Source of the DNA: Chloroflexota bacterium
GTDB taxonomy: Bacteria > Chloroflexota > Chloroflexia > Thermomicrobiales > UBA6265
NCBI GenBank assembly: GCA_023389575.1
Contig: JAEWEG010000020.1
Coordinates: forward strand, 1 to 5,823
Length of the DNA: 5,823 nucleotides
Direction of reading: 5' to 3'
Shown here: piece by piece, positions 1 through 5,012 of the stretch
How positions within the stretch are numbered: position 1 is the first letter of the stretch
Layout: each line of letters begins with the position of its first letter
The notes under the pieces: generated by a model
What the model was told of the DNA's origin: nothing
The model's database searches: none
Seen by the model: only the letters and a program-made list of their open reading frames with translations
Program-made: the position numbers and the translations under genes

Positions 1-11
1 GGAGGACCGTT

Positions 12-55
12 TCGCGACGCGCTCGCCGGAGGATGCGGTGGCGAACGCTTCGCGA
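12..55 (-). terminator. Large imperfect hairpin downstream of the anti-sigma gene; possible operon terminator
   Basis: The arms 12-27 and 40-55 are inverted repeats that pair at 14 of 16 positions around a 12-nt loop (28-39). This is far more pairing than expected by chance even in GC-rich DNA. The hairpin begins 51 nt past the anti-sigma stop codon on the minus strand, so it could end the sigma/anti-sigma transcript or protect its 3' end. No U-tract follows on either strand, so it is not a classical intrinsic terminator. It could instead be a bidirectional barrier or an operator for an unseen gene to the left. Positions 1-105 hold nothing else I can support. Confidence 0.35.
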
Positions 56-105
56 TGTGGTTGGCCCCAAACCCGGAACCGTCCTTGAATAGCTCGATGA
101 AGGAG

Positions 106-828
106 TTAGCGCGTGCCCGGAGTGCGATTCCCTTGCGCCATGGCGTACCAGGCGCCGCCGAAGACGATCACCAGTCCACCGAAGACAACGCTCGCGACAA
201 TCCAGGCCGTGTAATCCTGGTCGTCGGTGACGGTTGCCCCAAATGTGCCGGTCTCCTGTGCCGTGGAGCCTTCGCCGGGTTCCCCGGCCGATGGCGCCAT
301 GGCGGTGAGGTCGTCCGTGGGCTGATCGCTGGCGGAAGCGGAGTCACCCCGTTCCACCAGTGTGCTTCCGGTGTTATCCGCATCCTCTGCATCTTGTGAC
401 GCGCCAGAGGAGGAATCGGTTACGCCCATGATCACGTTCTGTTGCTGAAGGGTCTGCTGAGGGTCGGACTTGGAGCCGCCGTTGACATCGAAGAAGAACG
501 CGCCAGCGACCACCATGAAGATAAGCGCGGCGGCGACGCTCAGGGAGCGCATCACCGGCAGCAGGCGGACGATGGTGCTGACGTTGGCGGGTTGGTTCGT
601 GGGCGTGGGCCGAGCGTATTCCTCGCCAAGCCGGAACGACCTGCGCGGCTTCAGCTCCGGAAGGGATCCAAGCAGCGTGGCGGTGGCCTGGAGTTCGAGA
701 AGTTCCTGGCGCAGGGCGGAGTCCTCGGCGACCTCGGATTCGACCCGCGCGCGTTCGGCGGCGGTCAGCGTGCCGTCGACATATGCGTTCAGCGCGTCGC
801 TATTGGCTGGATGTGAGAAAGTGCTCAT
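106..828 (-). CDS. Membrane anti-sigma factor, zinc-less, two transmembrane helices
   Basis: This 240-residue protein probably holds the upstream-encoded ECF sigma factor inactive at the membrane until an envelope signal arrives. Residues about 9-70 resemble the helical anti-sigma domain (LNAYVDGTLTAAERARVE, then a Leu-rich helix and a PRRSFRL segment). The zinc-binding His-x3-Cys-x2-Cys motif of ZAS proteins is absent, and there is no cysteine anywhere in the protein. A first membrane helix lies at about 94-114. An outside linker of about 93 residues, rich in Asp, Ser, Thr, Gly and Gln, follows, and then a second helix at about 208-230 with a short basic tail. The ATG at 828 was chosen because a GGGAGGG Shine-Dalgarno lies 5-6 nt upstream. 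An open extension to an ATG at 939 adds 37 His-rich residues from the intergenic gap and is unlikely. It follows the sigma gene on the same strand. The anti-sigma role is inferred from the domain and the gene order; the signal is unknown. Confidence 0.85.
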   Translation of the reverse strand: MSTFSHPANSDALNAYVDGTLTAAERARVESEVAEDSALRQELLELQATATLLGSLPELKPRRSFRLGEEYARPTPTNQPANVSTIVRLLPVMRSLSVAAALIFMVVAGAFFFDVNGGSKSDPQQTLQQQNVIMGVTDSSSGASQDAEDADNTGSTLVERGDSASASDQPTDDLTAMAPSAGEPGEGSTAQETGTFGATVTDDQDYTAWIVASVVFGGLVIVFGGAWYAMAQGNRTPGTR

Positions 829-965
829 TTCAGCCCTCCCCGCCTGATCGGGAAATAAAGGATAAAGGTTGGTCGCTTCATGACGGTGGTGGTGCCTCGT
901 CGATCGGTGATGATCCGGTATGGACGTTGTGTCGTTCATCTGGGGAACAGCTCGTATCAGCCTAC
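829..965 (-). other. Sigma/anti-sigma intergenic spacer
   Basis: The gap is 137 nt, long for a sigma/anti-sigma pair, which often overlap. It holds the anti-sigma ribosome binding site at its end, preceded by an AT-rich patch with a short TTTAT direct repeat on the minus strand (about 853-872). No convincing promoter with both elements was found. A GGAAC at 975-971 is followed after 16 nt by CGAG, which only loosely resembles an ECF promoter because the usual -10 is CGTC. The two genes are most simply read as one transcript. Confidence 0.4.
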
Positions 966-975
966 TTACTGTTCC
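944..975 (-). repeat. Inverted repeat spanning the sigma factor stop codon
   Basis: GGAACAG (944-950) and CTGTTCC (969-975) are perfect 7-bp inverted arms separated by 18 nt. On the minus strand the sigma stop codon TAA (968-966) falls just inside the loop. In the mRNA this would make a hairpin at the sigma/anti-sigma junction that could tune translation or stability of the downstream gene. A 7-bp match may be chance. Confidence 0.3.
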
Positions 976-1661
976 TCGGTAGATAGACGAACGAAGCGTT
1001 CAAAAAGTTCCCGGTTGGTGGCGTCTTGCCGCAACAGTTCGCGAAGCGCCGAACGTCCGCGGCTGATCCGGGATTTGACGGTACCGACAGCCACGCCAGT
1101 CATGTTCGCGATATCCTCGTAGCCGTACCCCTGGACGTCGGAATAGACGATGGCGACACGCTGATCGTCGGGCAGTTGGCCGAGGGCCTTTTCGAGGAAC
1201 TGGGCGAGTTCTGTCCTGGTGGCGAAGGTGTCGGGAGCCTCGCTTTGGCCCTGGGTGGTCCATTCGGGCTCGGACTCGAAGAGCTCGGCGTCGAGCGACC
1301 AGGTCGGGCGCCGGTTCCTGGAGCGAAGGATGTCGTAGGCGCGGTTGGTGGCGATGCGCAGGAGCCACGGACGAACCATGCCGCCCCGGAAGCTGTCGAC
1401 CGCGCCCCAGGCCCGGATGAAGGTGTCCTGGGCGGCGTCCTCGGCGGCGGCGGAATCCCTCAGCAGCCGGAAGCAGACGCTGAACACGGCGCGCTCGTGG
1501 CGCGTGACGAGATCGTTGAACGCATCGAGGTTGCCCTGCTGGGCGGCGGCGATCAGGCGTTCGTCAATGGCATCCTCGGGATCCACGGCGCGACCTTCCG
1601 TCGCGCCGGGCCTGATTGGCTGGATATTGCTGGTGGTAGTCGATTCGGGCGAGGTGACCAT
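966..1661 (-). CDS. ECF-family RNA polymerase sigma factor
   Basis: This 231-residue sigma-70 family factor of the extracytoplasmic function (RpoE-like) group directs RNA polymerase to a stress or envelope regulon. After a variable N-terminus of about 33 residues, sigma region 2 spans about 46-112. It includes the region 2.2 motif AEDAAQDTFIRAW (73-85) and the -10 reading segment RPWLLRIATNRAYDILR. A linker of about 40 residues follows. Region 4 covers about 153-208, with LPDDQRVAIVYSDVQGYGYE and the helix-turn-helix IANMTGVAVGTVKSRISRGR that reads the -35. Regions 1 and 3 are absent, as expected for ECF factors. The ATG at 1661 was preferred over one at 1730 because a GGAG lies 8 nt upstream and homology-like sequence starts only later. 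A membrane anti-sigma gene follows directly. The class assignment is firm from the motifs; the target promoter is not known. Confidence 0.95.
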   Translation of the reverse strand: MVTSPESTTTSNIQPIRPGATEGRAVDPEDAIDERLIAAAQQGNLDAFNDLVTRHERAVFSVCFRLLRDSAAAEDAAQDTFIRAWGAVDSFRGGMVRPWLLRIATNRAYDILRSRNRRPTWSLDAELFESEPEWTTQGQSEAPDTFATRTELAQFLEKALGQLPDDQRVAIVYSDVQGYGYEDIANMTGVAVGTVKSRISRGRSALRELLRQDATNRELFERFVRLSTEEQ

Positions 1662-1690
1662 GCAAGACTCCGCTAACGGCAAACGATTCC

Positions 1691-1702
1691 TCTGGAACCA
1701 GA
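1691..1702. promoter_or_regulatory. Short inverted repeat in the sigma gene leader
   Basis: TCTGG-AA-CCAGA forms 5-bp inverted arms with a 2-bp centre. It lies between the candidate -10 at 1722-1717 and the ribosome binding site of the sigma gene. Its position just downstream of a probable start site would suit a repressor operator, but 5-bp arms are weak evidence. Confidence 0.2.
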
Positions 1703-1716
1703 TCCCTGTCGACGCA

Positions 1717-1745
1717 ATCCTACATGGCACGGTACCGCGTATCCA
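1717..1745 (-). promoter_or_regulatory. Candidate sigma70-type promoter for the sigma/anti-sigma operon
   Basis: On the minus strand TGGATA (1745-1740, 4 of 6 to TTGACA) and TAGGAT (1722-1717, 4 of 6 to TATAAT) are separated by exactly 17 nt. Transcription would begin near 1710, about 50 nt before the sigma start codon. It sits in the 97-nt gap after the dehydrogenase stop, so the sigma operon could be transcribed independently. No clear ECF-type autoregulatory promoter (GGAAC with CGTC at 16-17 nt) was seen here. Confidence 0.3.
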
Positions 1746-1758
1746 CCCGCCCGAGGCG

Positions 1759-2805
1759 TCACTCCACGGTAGGCATCAGCTTCACCTTGTCGAGCACGCC
1801 AGGGTTCGCCACCACTGGCGGAAGGTAGCCGCGAAGCACGGCGATGGCCGACAGGAATGTCTGGTCGCGGACGATCTGGGTCGATTGCTCGGAGTAGTAG
1901 GCGGAATGCGGCGTGAGCAGGACATTCGGGATCTGGTAGAGGGGCGAACCACCCTCCAGCGGCTCGACCTCGAACACGTCCAGTCCGGCCCGAGCGTCTG
2001 GGTGGCTGTTCAGGAAGTCGATGAGCGCCGCCTCGTTGATGATCGGGCCGCGGGCGGTATTCACGATGCAGACGGTTGGCTTCATGCGTTCGAACTGAGC
2101 TGGACCCAGCAGTCCCCGGGTTTCGGACGTGAGTGGGCAATGAATGGTGATCATGTCCGCCGTGCTGACCAGTTCGTCCAGCGAGACGGGCTCCGCGCCA
2201 AGGGCGCGAATCTCCTCGTCGTCGACGTACGGGTCGGCGACGACGATCCGGCAGCCGAAGGGCTTGAGCCGGGCAACGACCGATGACCCGATCCGGCCAA
2301 GCGCGATGACACCGATGGTCTGCCGGTAAAGCGGCTCGATGGGGCCGCGAAGGATTTGCCGGGTCATGCGACCGTGAGTGTTCCAGGCGTCCTGGTGTAG
2401 ATCGGCGCTTAGTTCCGCGATCCGCCGATTGAGCGTGAGCAGGAGAGCCACCGCGTGGTCGGCGACCTCGTTGGTGCAGTACTGCGGATAGTGGGTGACC
2501 ACGATGCCATTGTCGGCCGCGGCGGGGAGGTCGACATTGTCGAGCCCGACGCCGTAGCGGGCGACAACCTTGACCTTGCTCGCCTGCTCGCAAAAGCGGC
2601 GGGTCACCGCGTCACGTGTGCTGAGGAACAGGGCGTCGGCCTCGTTGCCGAGGGCGATGAGTTCGTCCTCGGTGCGAATCGGTTCGCCCCGGAGATCGAG
2701 TTCGATATCGGGGAACTGAGATAGGAGTTCCATTTCGCGGTCGAACGATCCGTTGCTGACGGCGTAGCGGTCTGACGTCACGACCGCCGTGAAGCGAGTC
2801 ACCAT
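1759..2805 (-). CDS. D-isomer-specific 2-hydroxyacid dehydrogenase, CtBP/phosphoglycerate dehydrogenase-like, no ACT domain
   Basis: This is a cytosolic NAD-dependent oxidoreductase of 348 residues that interconverts a 2-hydroxyacid and its 2-oxoacid. The active-site loop ARYGVGLDNVDL is at 82-93. The nucleotide fold contains VIALGRIG (166-173) and Asp191 at the end of the second strand, which favours NAD over NADP. The catalytic triad is visible as Arg252 (NTARGPIINE), Glu281 (DVFEVEPL) and His300 (LLTPHSA). The first Gly of the usual GxGxxG is Ala168. The length fits the family core of about 310-350, without the ACT domain of long phosphoglycerate dehydrogenases. The substrate cannot be read from sequence; 3-phosphoglycerate, hydroxypyruvate and glyoxylate are all possible. 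The ATG at 2805 was chosen because a GGGTGG lies a few nt upstream. A GTG at 2814 adds three residues and has a poorer site. It is divergent from the dipeptidase and probably transcribed from the promoter at 3181-3153. Confidence 0.95.
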   Translation of the reverse strand: MVTRFTAVVTSDRYAVSNGSFDREMELLSQFPDIELDLRGEPIRTEDELIALGNEADALFLSTRDAVTRRFCEQASKVKVVARYGVGLDNVDLPAAADNGIVVTHYPQYCTNEVADHAVALLLTLNRRIAELSADLHQDAWNTHGRMTRQILRGPIEPLYRQTIGVIALGRIGSSVVARLKPFGCRIVVADPYVDDEEIRALGAEPVSLDELVSTADMITIHCPLTSETRGLLGPAQFERMKPTVCIVNTARGPIINEAALIDFLNSHPDARAGLDVFEVEPLEGGSPLYQIPNVLLTPHSAYYSEQSTQIVRDQTFLSAIAVLRGYLPPVVANPGVLDKVKLMPTVE

Positions 2806-2981
2806 GTTTTCCACCCCGGTTGCGTATATGGGCTAATGGCCTGGTTGCCCGGCACTGTCGCATACCTGGGAGATTTGGGGAAGTGGTTGGGATCGGGTTG
2901 GGGGTGGAACGGTGGGAGGAGGAGGGTTCGATGGGGAATGAAAGGGGGCCTTAAAGCACAGGTTCCGATGGGCCGAACCAT
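2799..2981 (-). CDS. Possible 60-residue Pro-rich leader peptide overlapping the dehydrogenase start
   Basis: This small ORF begins with ATG at 2981. A Shine-Dalgarno-like GAGGGAG lies 5 nt upstream. It ends with TGA at 2801-2799, so it overlaps the dehydrogenase ATG (2805) by 7 nt, a layout that allows translational coupling. The peptide is Pro-rich (about a quarter of residues) and contains two PPF motifs (RPPF and LPPF) and a C-terminal GWKTW. No membrane segment or known domain is seen. The Pro content may simply reflect the C-rich DNA, and codon use gives no independent support. It could be a regulatory leader peptide whose translation covers a C-rich RNA segment, or it could be chance. 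I do not recognise it. Confidence 0.25.
   Translation of the reverse strand: MVRPIGTCALRPPFIPHRTLLLPPFHPQPDPNHFPKSPRYATVPGNQAISPYTQPGWKTW
2871..2948 (-). promoter_or_regulatory. C-rich, G-poor segment in the dehydrogenase leader; candidate Rho-loading (rut) site
   Basis: In the minus-strand RNA this 78-nt segment has 44 C and only 3 G by direct count. Such a long unstructured stretch with C far above G is the known hallmark of Rho utilisation sites. It ends about 65 nt before the dehydrogenase start codon. Rho-dependent termination here would give attenuation of the gene unless ribosomes or a fold block access. The reverse complement is G-rich and has quadruplex potential, listed separately. 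Confidence 0.4.
2914..2948 (+). promoter_or_regulatory. Canonical G-quadruplex motif
   Basis: Four G-runs (2914-2916, 2924-2926, 2933-2936, 2944-2948) are separated by loops of 7, 6 and 7 nt, matching the G3+N1-7 rule. More G-runs precede it at 2877-2880, 2889-2891, 2895-2897 and 2900-2904. The G-rich strand is the template strand for the dehydrogenase, so a fold here could hinder its transcription. In the plus-strand transcript it matters only if the dipeptidase promoter lies upstream of it. Confidence 0.4.
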
Positions 2982-2983
2982 CG
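2961..2983. repeat. Two overlapping, mutually exclusive small hairpins
   Basis: GGTTC (2961-2965) can pair with GAACC (2975-2979), while CGATGG (2966-2971) can pair with CCATCG (2978-2983). The right arms overlap, so only one stem can form at a time. On the minus strand the second stem includes the start codon of the Pro-rich small ORF (2981-2979) and could control access to it. Confidence 0.3.
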
Positions 2984-3008
2984 TATCTCCCTCGTGCCTT
3001 CCCCTCCC

Positions 3009-3035
3009 CCGGTTGACGCCCCGCAACGCAACCGG
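3009..3035. repeat. Perfect 7-bp inverted repeat, operator- or hairpin-like
   Basis: CCGGTTG (3009-3015) and CAACCGG (3029-3035) are separated by 13 nt, with the arms 20 nt apart centre to centre, about two helical turns. This spacing suits binding of a dimeric regulator to one DNA face. On the plus strand the left arm overlaps TTGACG (3013-3018), a 5 of 6 match to a -35, which is followed after 17 nt by a weak CTTGAT (3036-3041). A weak dipeptidase promoter under operator control is therefore possible. As RNA in the dehydrogenase leader it would form a stable GC-rich stem. Confidence 0.35.
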
Positions 3036-3143
3036 CTTGATGGTCAGCCTCGAATCGGTGGCTTTCAGGAAACTCCCCGCAAGTTCGTTTCCCGAGAGTT
3101 GGTGATCGAGTGAGAGAGTCGATTTCCGTTCGACCCCCGGAAC

Positions 3144-3153
3144 TGTACGTACA
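3144..3153. promoter_or_regulatory. Perfect 10-bp palindrome at the predicted dehydrogenase start site (operator candidate)
   Basis: TGTACGTACA is its own reverse complement. Its last base is the last base of the minus-strand -10 box (3158-3153), and it covers the expected start site near 3146. Short TGTA-TACA palindromes at this position are typical of repressor operators, for example GntR-type, but no regulator gene is in the window. It also lies next to TATAAG (3155-3160) on the plus strand, which has no good -35. Confidence 0.4.
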
Positions 3154-3181
3154 CTATAAGCAGGCCGTCGATGGATGTCAA
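3153..3181 (-). promoter_or_regulatory. Strong sigma70-type promoter toward the dehydrogenase gene
   Basis: On the minus strand a perfect TTGACA (3181-3176) is followed by a 17-nt spacer (3175-3159) and TATAGT (3158-3153, 5 of 6 to TATAAT). This is the best promoter match in the window and stands out against the GC-rich background. Transcription would start near 3146, about 340 nt upstream of the dehydrogenase ATG. The gap between promoter and gene implies leader-based control. Confidence 0.6.
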
Positions 3182-3352
3182 GAGGTCAGTTCAAATCGGT
3201 GTGGCCAGGTGGCGGAAACGCGGACGCCGGCAGATACAGCGAAATACGATAGAGGAGTGGGCGTTCGGGATAGGGCAAGCGGTGATGGACATTTGGCCGT
3301 GTTTGCACGACGCTCTGGGCAGGACATTCGTGGTTACTGGAGGTCATCGCGC
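3182..3352 (+). other. Dipeptidase upstream region without a clear promoter
   Basis: This stretch leads into the dipeptidase ribosome binding site (GGAGGT at 3339-3344, 8 nt before the ATG). It is less G/C-biased in third codon positions in any frame than the genes nearby and carries several AGG and ATA codons, so I read it as non-coding. I see no promoter with two good elements. A segment near 3203-3235 recalls the 5' half of a leucine tRNA but has no matching 3' half. Confidence 0.4.
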
Positions 3353-4741
3353 ATGACAGCATCTACTTCCTGGAAGACCCTGCTCGCGGAGCGGGAAGAC
3401 GCGCACCTCAACGAACTGCTGGCGCTGCTGCGCATTCCCAGCGTCAGTACCGATCCGGCACGGGCGATCGATGTGCGGGCGACCGCCGATATCGTGCGGC
3501 AGCGATTGCTGTCAGCGGGAGTTCCCACCGTCGACATCGTGGACACGCCGTTGCATCCGGTCGTGATCGGCGAATGGCTGGTCGATGACACCCGGCCAAC
3601 GGTGCTTATCTACGGCCATTACGACGTGCAGCCGGAGGAACCGGTCGACCTGTGGGAGACGCCCGCGTTCGAACCCACGATTCGCGATGGCCGGATCTAT
3701 GCCCGCGGAGCCTCCGACATGAAGGGCAACCTGCTCACCGCGATTCAGGGCGTCGAGGCCCTGGCCGAGGCCAACGGCAGCAAGCCACCCATCAATGTGA
3801 AGTTCATCTTCGAGGGTGAGGAAGAAATCGGCAGCCCGAACCTGCGGGAAGTCGTGCGGGCCAACAAGGAGCGCCTCGCGGCCGATGCGGTGCTGTCGGC
3901 CGACGGCGGGCAGTTCGGGCCGGACACGCCGTCGCTCACGGCCTCCCTGAAGGGGCTCGGCGGTTGCCAGGTCAACCTTCGGACCGCGAACACCGACCTC
4001 CATTCGGGAATGTTCGGAGCCAAGGTGCCCAACGCGGTGCAGGCGATGGTGCAGCTCGCGGCGACGTTCCACGATAAGGACGGAAGGATCGCGATCGAGG
4101 GGTTCTACGACAATGTCGTGGACCTGACCGAGGAGGAACGCGCGGAAATCGCGCTGATCGCCGAGGACGAAGAAGCCCTGAAGGAACAACTCGGAATCGA
4201 CTCGCTGTGGGGCGAGCCAGGCTGGACATCCAGGGAGCGAGAGTGGGGACGCCCAACACTCGACCTGAACGGAATCTGGGGTGGATTCCAGGGCGATGGG
4301 ATCAAGACGGTCACGCCAAGCGAAGCGCACCTCAAGATCACCTGTCGCCTGGTGCCAAACCAGACGCCCGAAGGCGTGGTCGAGCTGATCCGGCAGCATG
4401 TGGAACGCAATCGGCCGCCGGGCTCGACCGTGGAGGTGGTGAGGCTGCCAGGTTCGGCGACGCCATTCTCGGTGGACCGGAACAACCCGGTCCATAAGGC
4501 CGCGGAAGTCGTTCTGACTGAGTTGTTCGGCACTCCGCCGGTGATCACCCGCGCTGGAGGCACGATCCCGGCGACCGGCATTTTCCAGGACGAACTTGGG
4601 ATCGACACGGTGAACTACGCATGGGCGATTCCGGGAGCGGGAGCCCACGCCCCGAACGAGTGGTACCGGATCGAGGACTTCATCCGGGGCCGCCAGGGGT
4701 ACGCGGCCCTGCTCGAATACCTGGGCAACCAGGCGAGCTAG
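3353..4741 (+). CDS. M20-family metallo-dipeptidase
   Basis: This is a cytosolic di-zinc peptidase of 462 residues that probably cleaves dipeptides or related N-acyl amino acids. Visible metal and catalytic motifs are His89 and Asp91 (YGHYDVQP), bridging Asp122 (RGASDMKG), general base Glu157 and zinc ligand Glu158 (FEGEEEIGSP), Asp184 (LSADGG) and the C-terminal ligand His432 (AHAPNEW). The inserted lid domain, roughly residues 200-365, carries the conserved DLHSGMFG (His217) and CRLVPNQTP (Arg332), which in carnosinase-type enzymes reach the active site of the partner subunit, so a dimer is expected. Residue assignments follow the known M20 pattern and were not checked by alignment. The length matches the usual 450-470, with no signal peptide. 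The ATG at 3353 is set by GGAGGT 8 nt upstream. The frame stays open back to 3110, but that extension looks non-coding. A hairpin follows the stop. It is divergent from the 2-hydroxyacid dehydrogenase. Confidence 0.95.
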   Translation: MTASTSWKTLLAEREDAHLNELLALLRIPSVSTDPARAIDVRATADIVRQRLLSAGVPTVDIVDTPLHPVVIGEWLVDDTRPTVLIYGHYDVQPEEPVDLWETPAFEPTIRDGRIYARGASDMKGNLLTAIQGVEALAEANGSKPPINVKFIFEGEEEIGSPNLREVVRANKERLAADAVLSADGGQFGPDTPSLTASLKGLGGCQVNLRTANTDLHSGMFGAKVPNAVQAMVQLAATFHDKDGRIAIEGFYDNVVDLTEEERAEIALIAEDEEALKEQLGIDSLWGEPGWTSREREWGRPTLDLNGIWGGFQGDGIKTVTPSEAHLKITCRLVPNQTPEGVVELIRQHVERNRPPGSTVEVVRLPGSATPFSVDRNNPVHKAAEVVLTELFGTPPVITRAGGTIPATGIFQDELGIDTVNYAWAIPGAGAHAPNEWYRIEDFIRGRQGYAALLEYLGNQAS

Positions 4742-4760
4742 CGCCCGCGCGCGTGCCCAT

Positions 4761-4783
4761 GGTCCGGGATCTGCTCCCGGGCC
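4761..4783 (+). terminator. Strong GC hairpin after the dipeptidase gene
   Basis: Nine-base arms (4761-4769 and 4775-4783) pair with one G-U wobble around the 5-nt loop TCTGC, starting 20 nt after the stop codon. No T-tract follows, so termination would be weak or non-canonical, or the stem may protect the mRNA 3' end. Its position and the change of gene afterwards favour a transcript end. Confidence 0.5.
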
Positions 4784-4883
4784 TCCCGAGTCGACGCGCG
4801 CCCTTCGTCCCAGCCCCACCAGATGACGCCATTCCCCGTGTCGCTTGGAAAACTTCGTCGTACGCGGGCCCAAAGGGTAGACT

Positions 4884-4985
4884 ATGGCACGTAAATTACC
4901 CGCTGGCATTCAGGAAATGCTTGACCGGCGGCATACGATTGGGGCGAAAGGGATGTTTCCCAGTTGGGCGCCTCGGAGTGCGTGA
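4884..4985 (+). CDS. Possible 33-residue small protein
   Basis: ATG at 4884 has AAAGGG 6 nt upstream, a good ribosome binding site, and the frame runs to TGA at 4983-4985. The peptide starts MARKLPAGIQEMLDRRH and is basic and soluble, with no membrane segment. It ends 27 nt before the TTG start of the membrane protein and is in the same frame, separated by two stops. It could be a small co-expressed protein, a leader peptide or chance. I do not recognise it. Confidence 0.25.
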   Translation: MARKLPAGIQEMLDRRHTIGAKGMFPSWAPRSA

Positions 4986-5012
4986 TTGAACGCATCAGAC
5001 AGGTAAGGCGCG

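Larger units (their letters stand above)
2806..3146 (-). promoter_or_regulatory. Long structured 5' leader of the dehydrogenase gene (predicted)
   Basis: If transcription starts near 3146, the dehydrogenase mRNA has a leader of about 340 nt. It contains, in order on the minus strand, the inverted repeat at 3035-3009, a pair of overlapping hairpins at 2983-2961, and the C-rich, G-poor stretch at 2948-2871. A small ORF (2981-2799) runs through the last part. I compared it by eye with the conserved cores of SAM, TPP and cobalamin riboswitches and saw no match. The extent depends on the promoter call. Confidence 0.4.

Noticed and set aside
2..88. Possible 3' end of a plus-strand gene converging on the anti-sigma gene (frame ends TGA 86-88)
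   Set aside because: Only 28 codons are visible, G/C bias fades in the second half, the large hairpin lies inside it, and no motif is recognisable.
829..939. 37-residue His-rich upstream extension of the anti-sigma factor
   Set aside because: The ATG at 828 has a strong GGGAGGG site; the extension lies in the intergenic spacer and precedes the conserved domain.
1026..1676. 216-codon plus-strand frame antisense to the sigma factor
   Set aside because: It is a shadow of the sigma gene; its Gly/Ala/Glu-rich translation has no domain pattern.
1345..2593. Long open frames over the sigma factor and dehydrogenase genes in other frames (plus 1345-2286, minus 1673-2593)
   Set aside because: They overlap well-supported genes, lack ribosome binding sites and give low-complexity Arg-rich translations.
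3139..3169. GGAAC (3139-3143) and CGTC (3166-3169) as an ECF-type promoter on the plus strand
   Set aside because: The spacer is 22 nt, too long for known ECF promoters, which use about 16-17.
3203..3290. Resemblance to the 5' part of a leucine tRNA (AGGTGGCGGAAA and nearby ACGC)
   Set aside because: There is no pairing 3' acceptor arm, no proper T-arm and no anticodon stem.
3110..3352. 81-codon in-frame N-terminal extension of the dipeptidase
   Set aside because: The strong GGAGGT site places the start at 3353, family similarity begins there, and codon use upstream is unlike the gene.
3171..3356. 61-codon plus-strand ORF whose stop overlaps the dipeptidase ATG as ATGA
   Set aside because: There is no Shine-Dalgarno, third positions are only weakly G/C, rare AGG and ATA codons are present, and it overlaps the minus-strand promoter. 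The overlap is probably chance.
3512..4909. 465-codon open frame on the minus strand antisense to the dipeptidase
   Set aside because: It mirrors a gene with all M20 catalytic motifs; GC-rich third positions keep the antisense frame open, and the translation is Arg/His/Gly-rich without recognisable domains.
4921..4939. TTGACC and TACGAT before the membrane protein as a promoter
   Set aside because: The two boxes are only 7 nt apart, too close to work together, and neither has a good partner at 16-18 nt.
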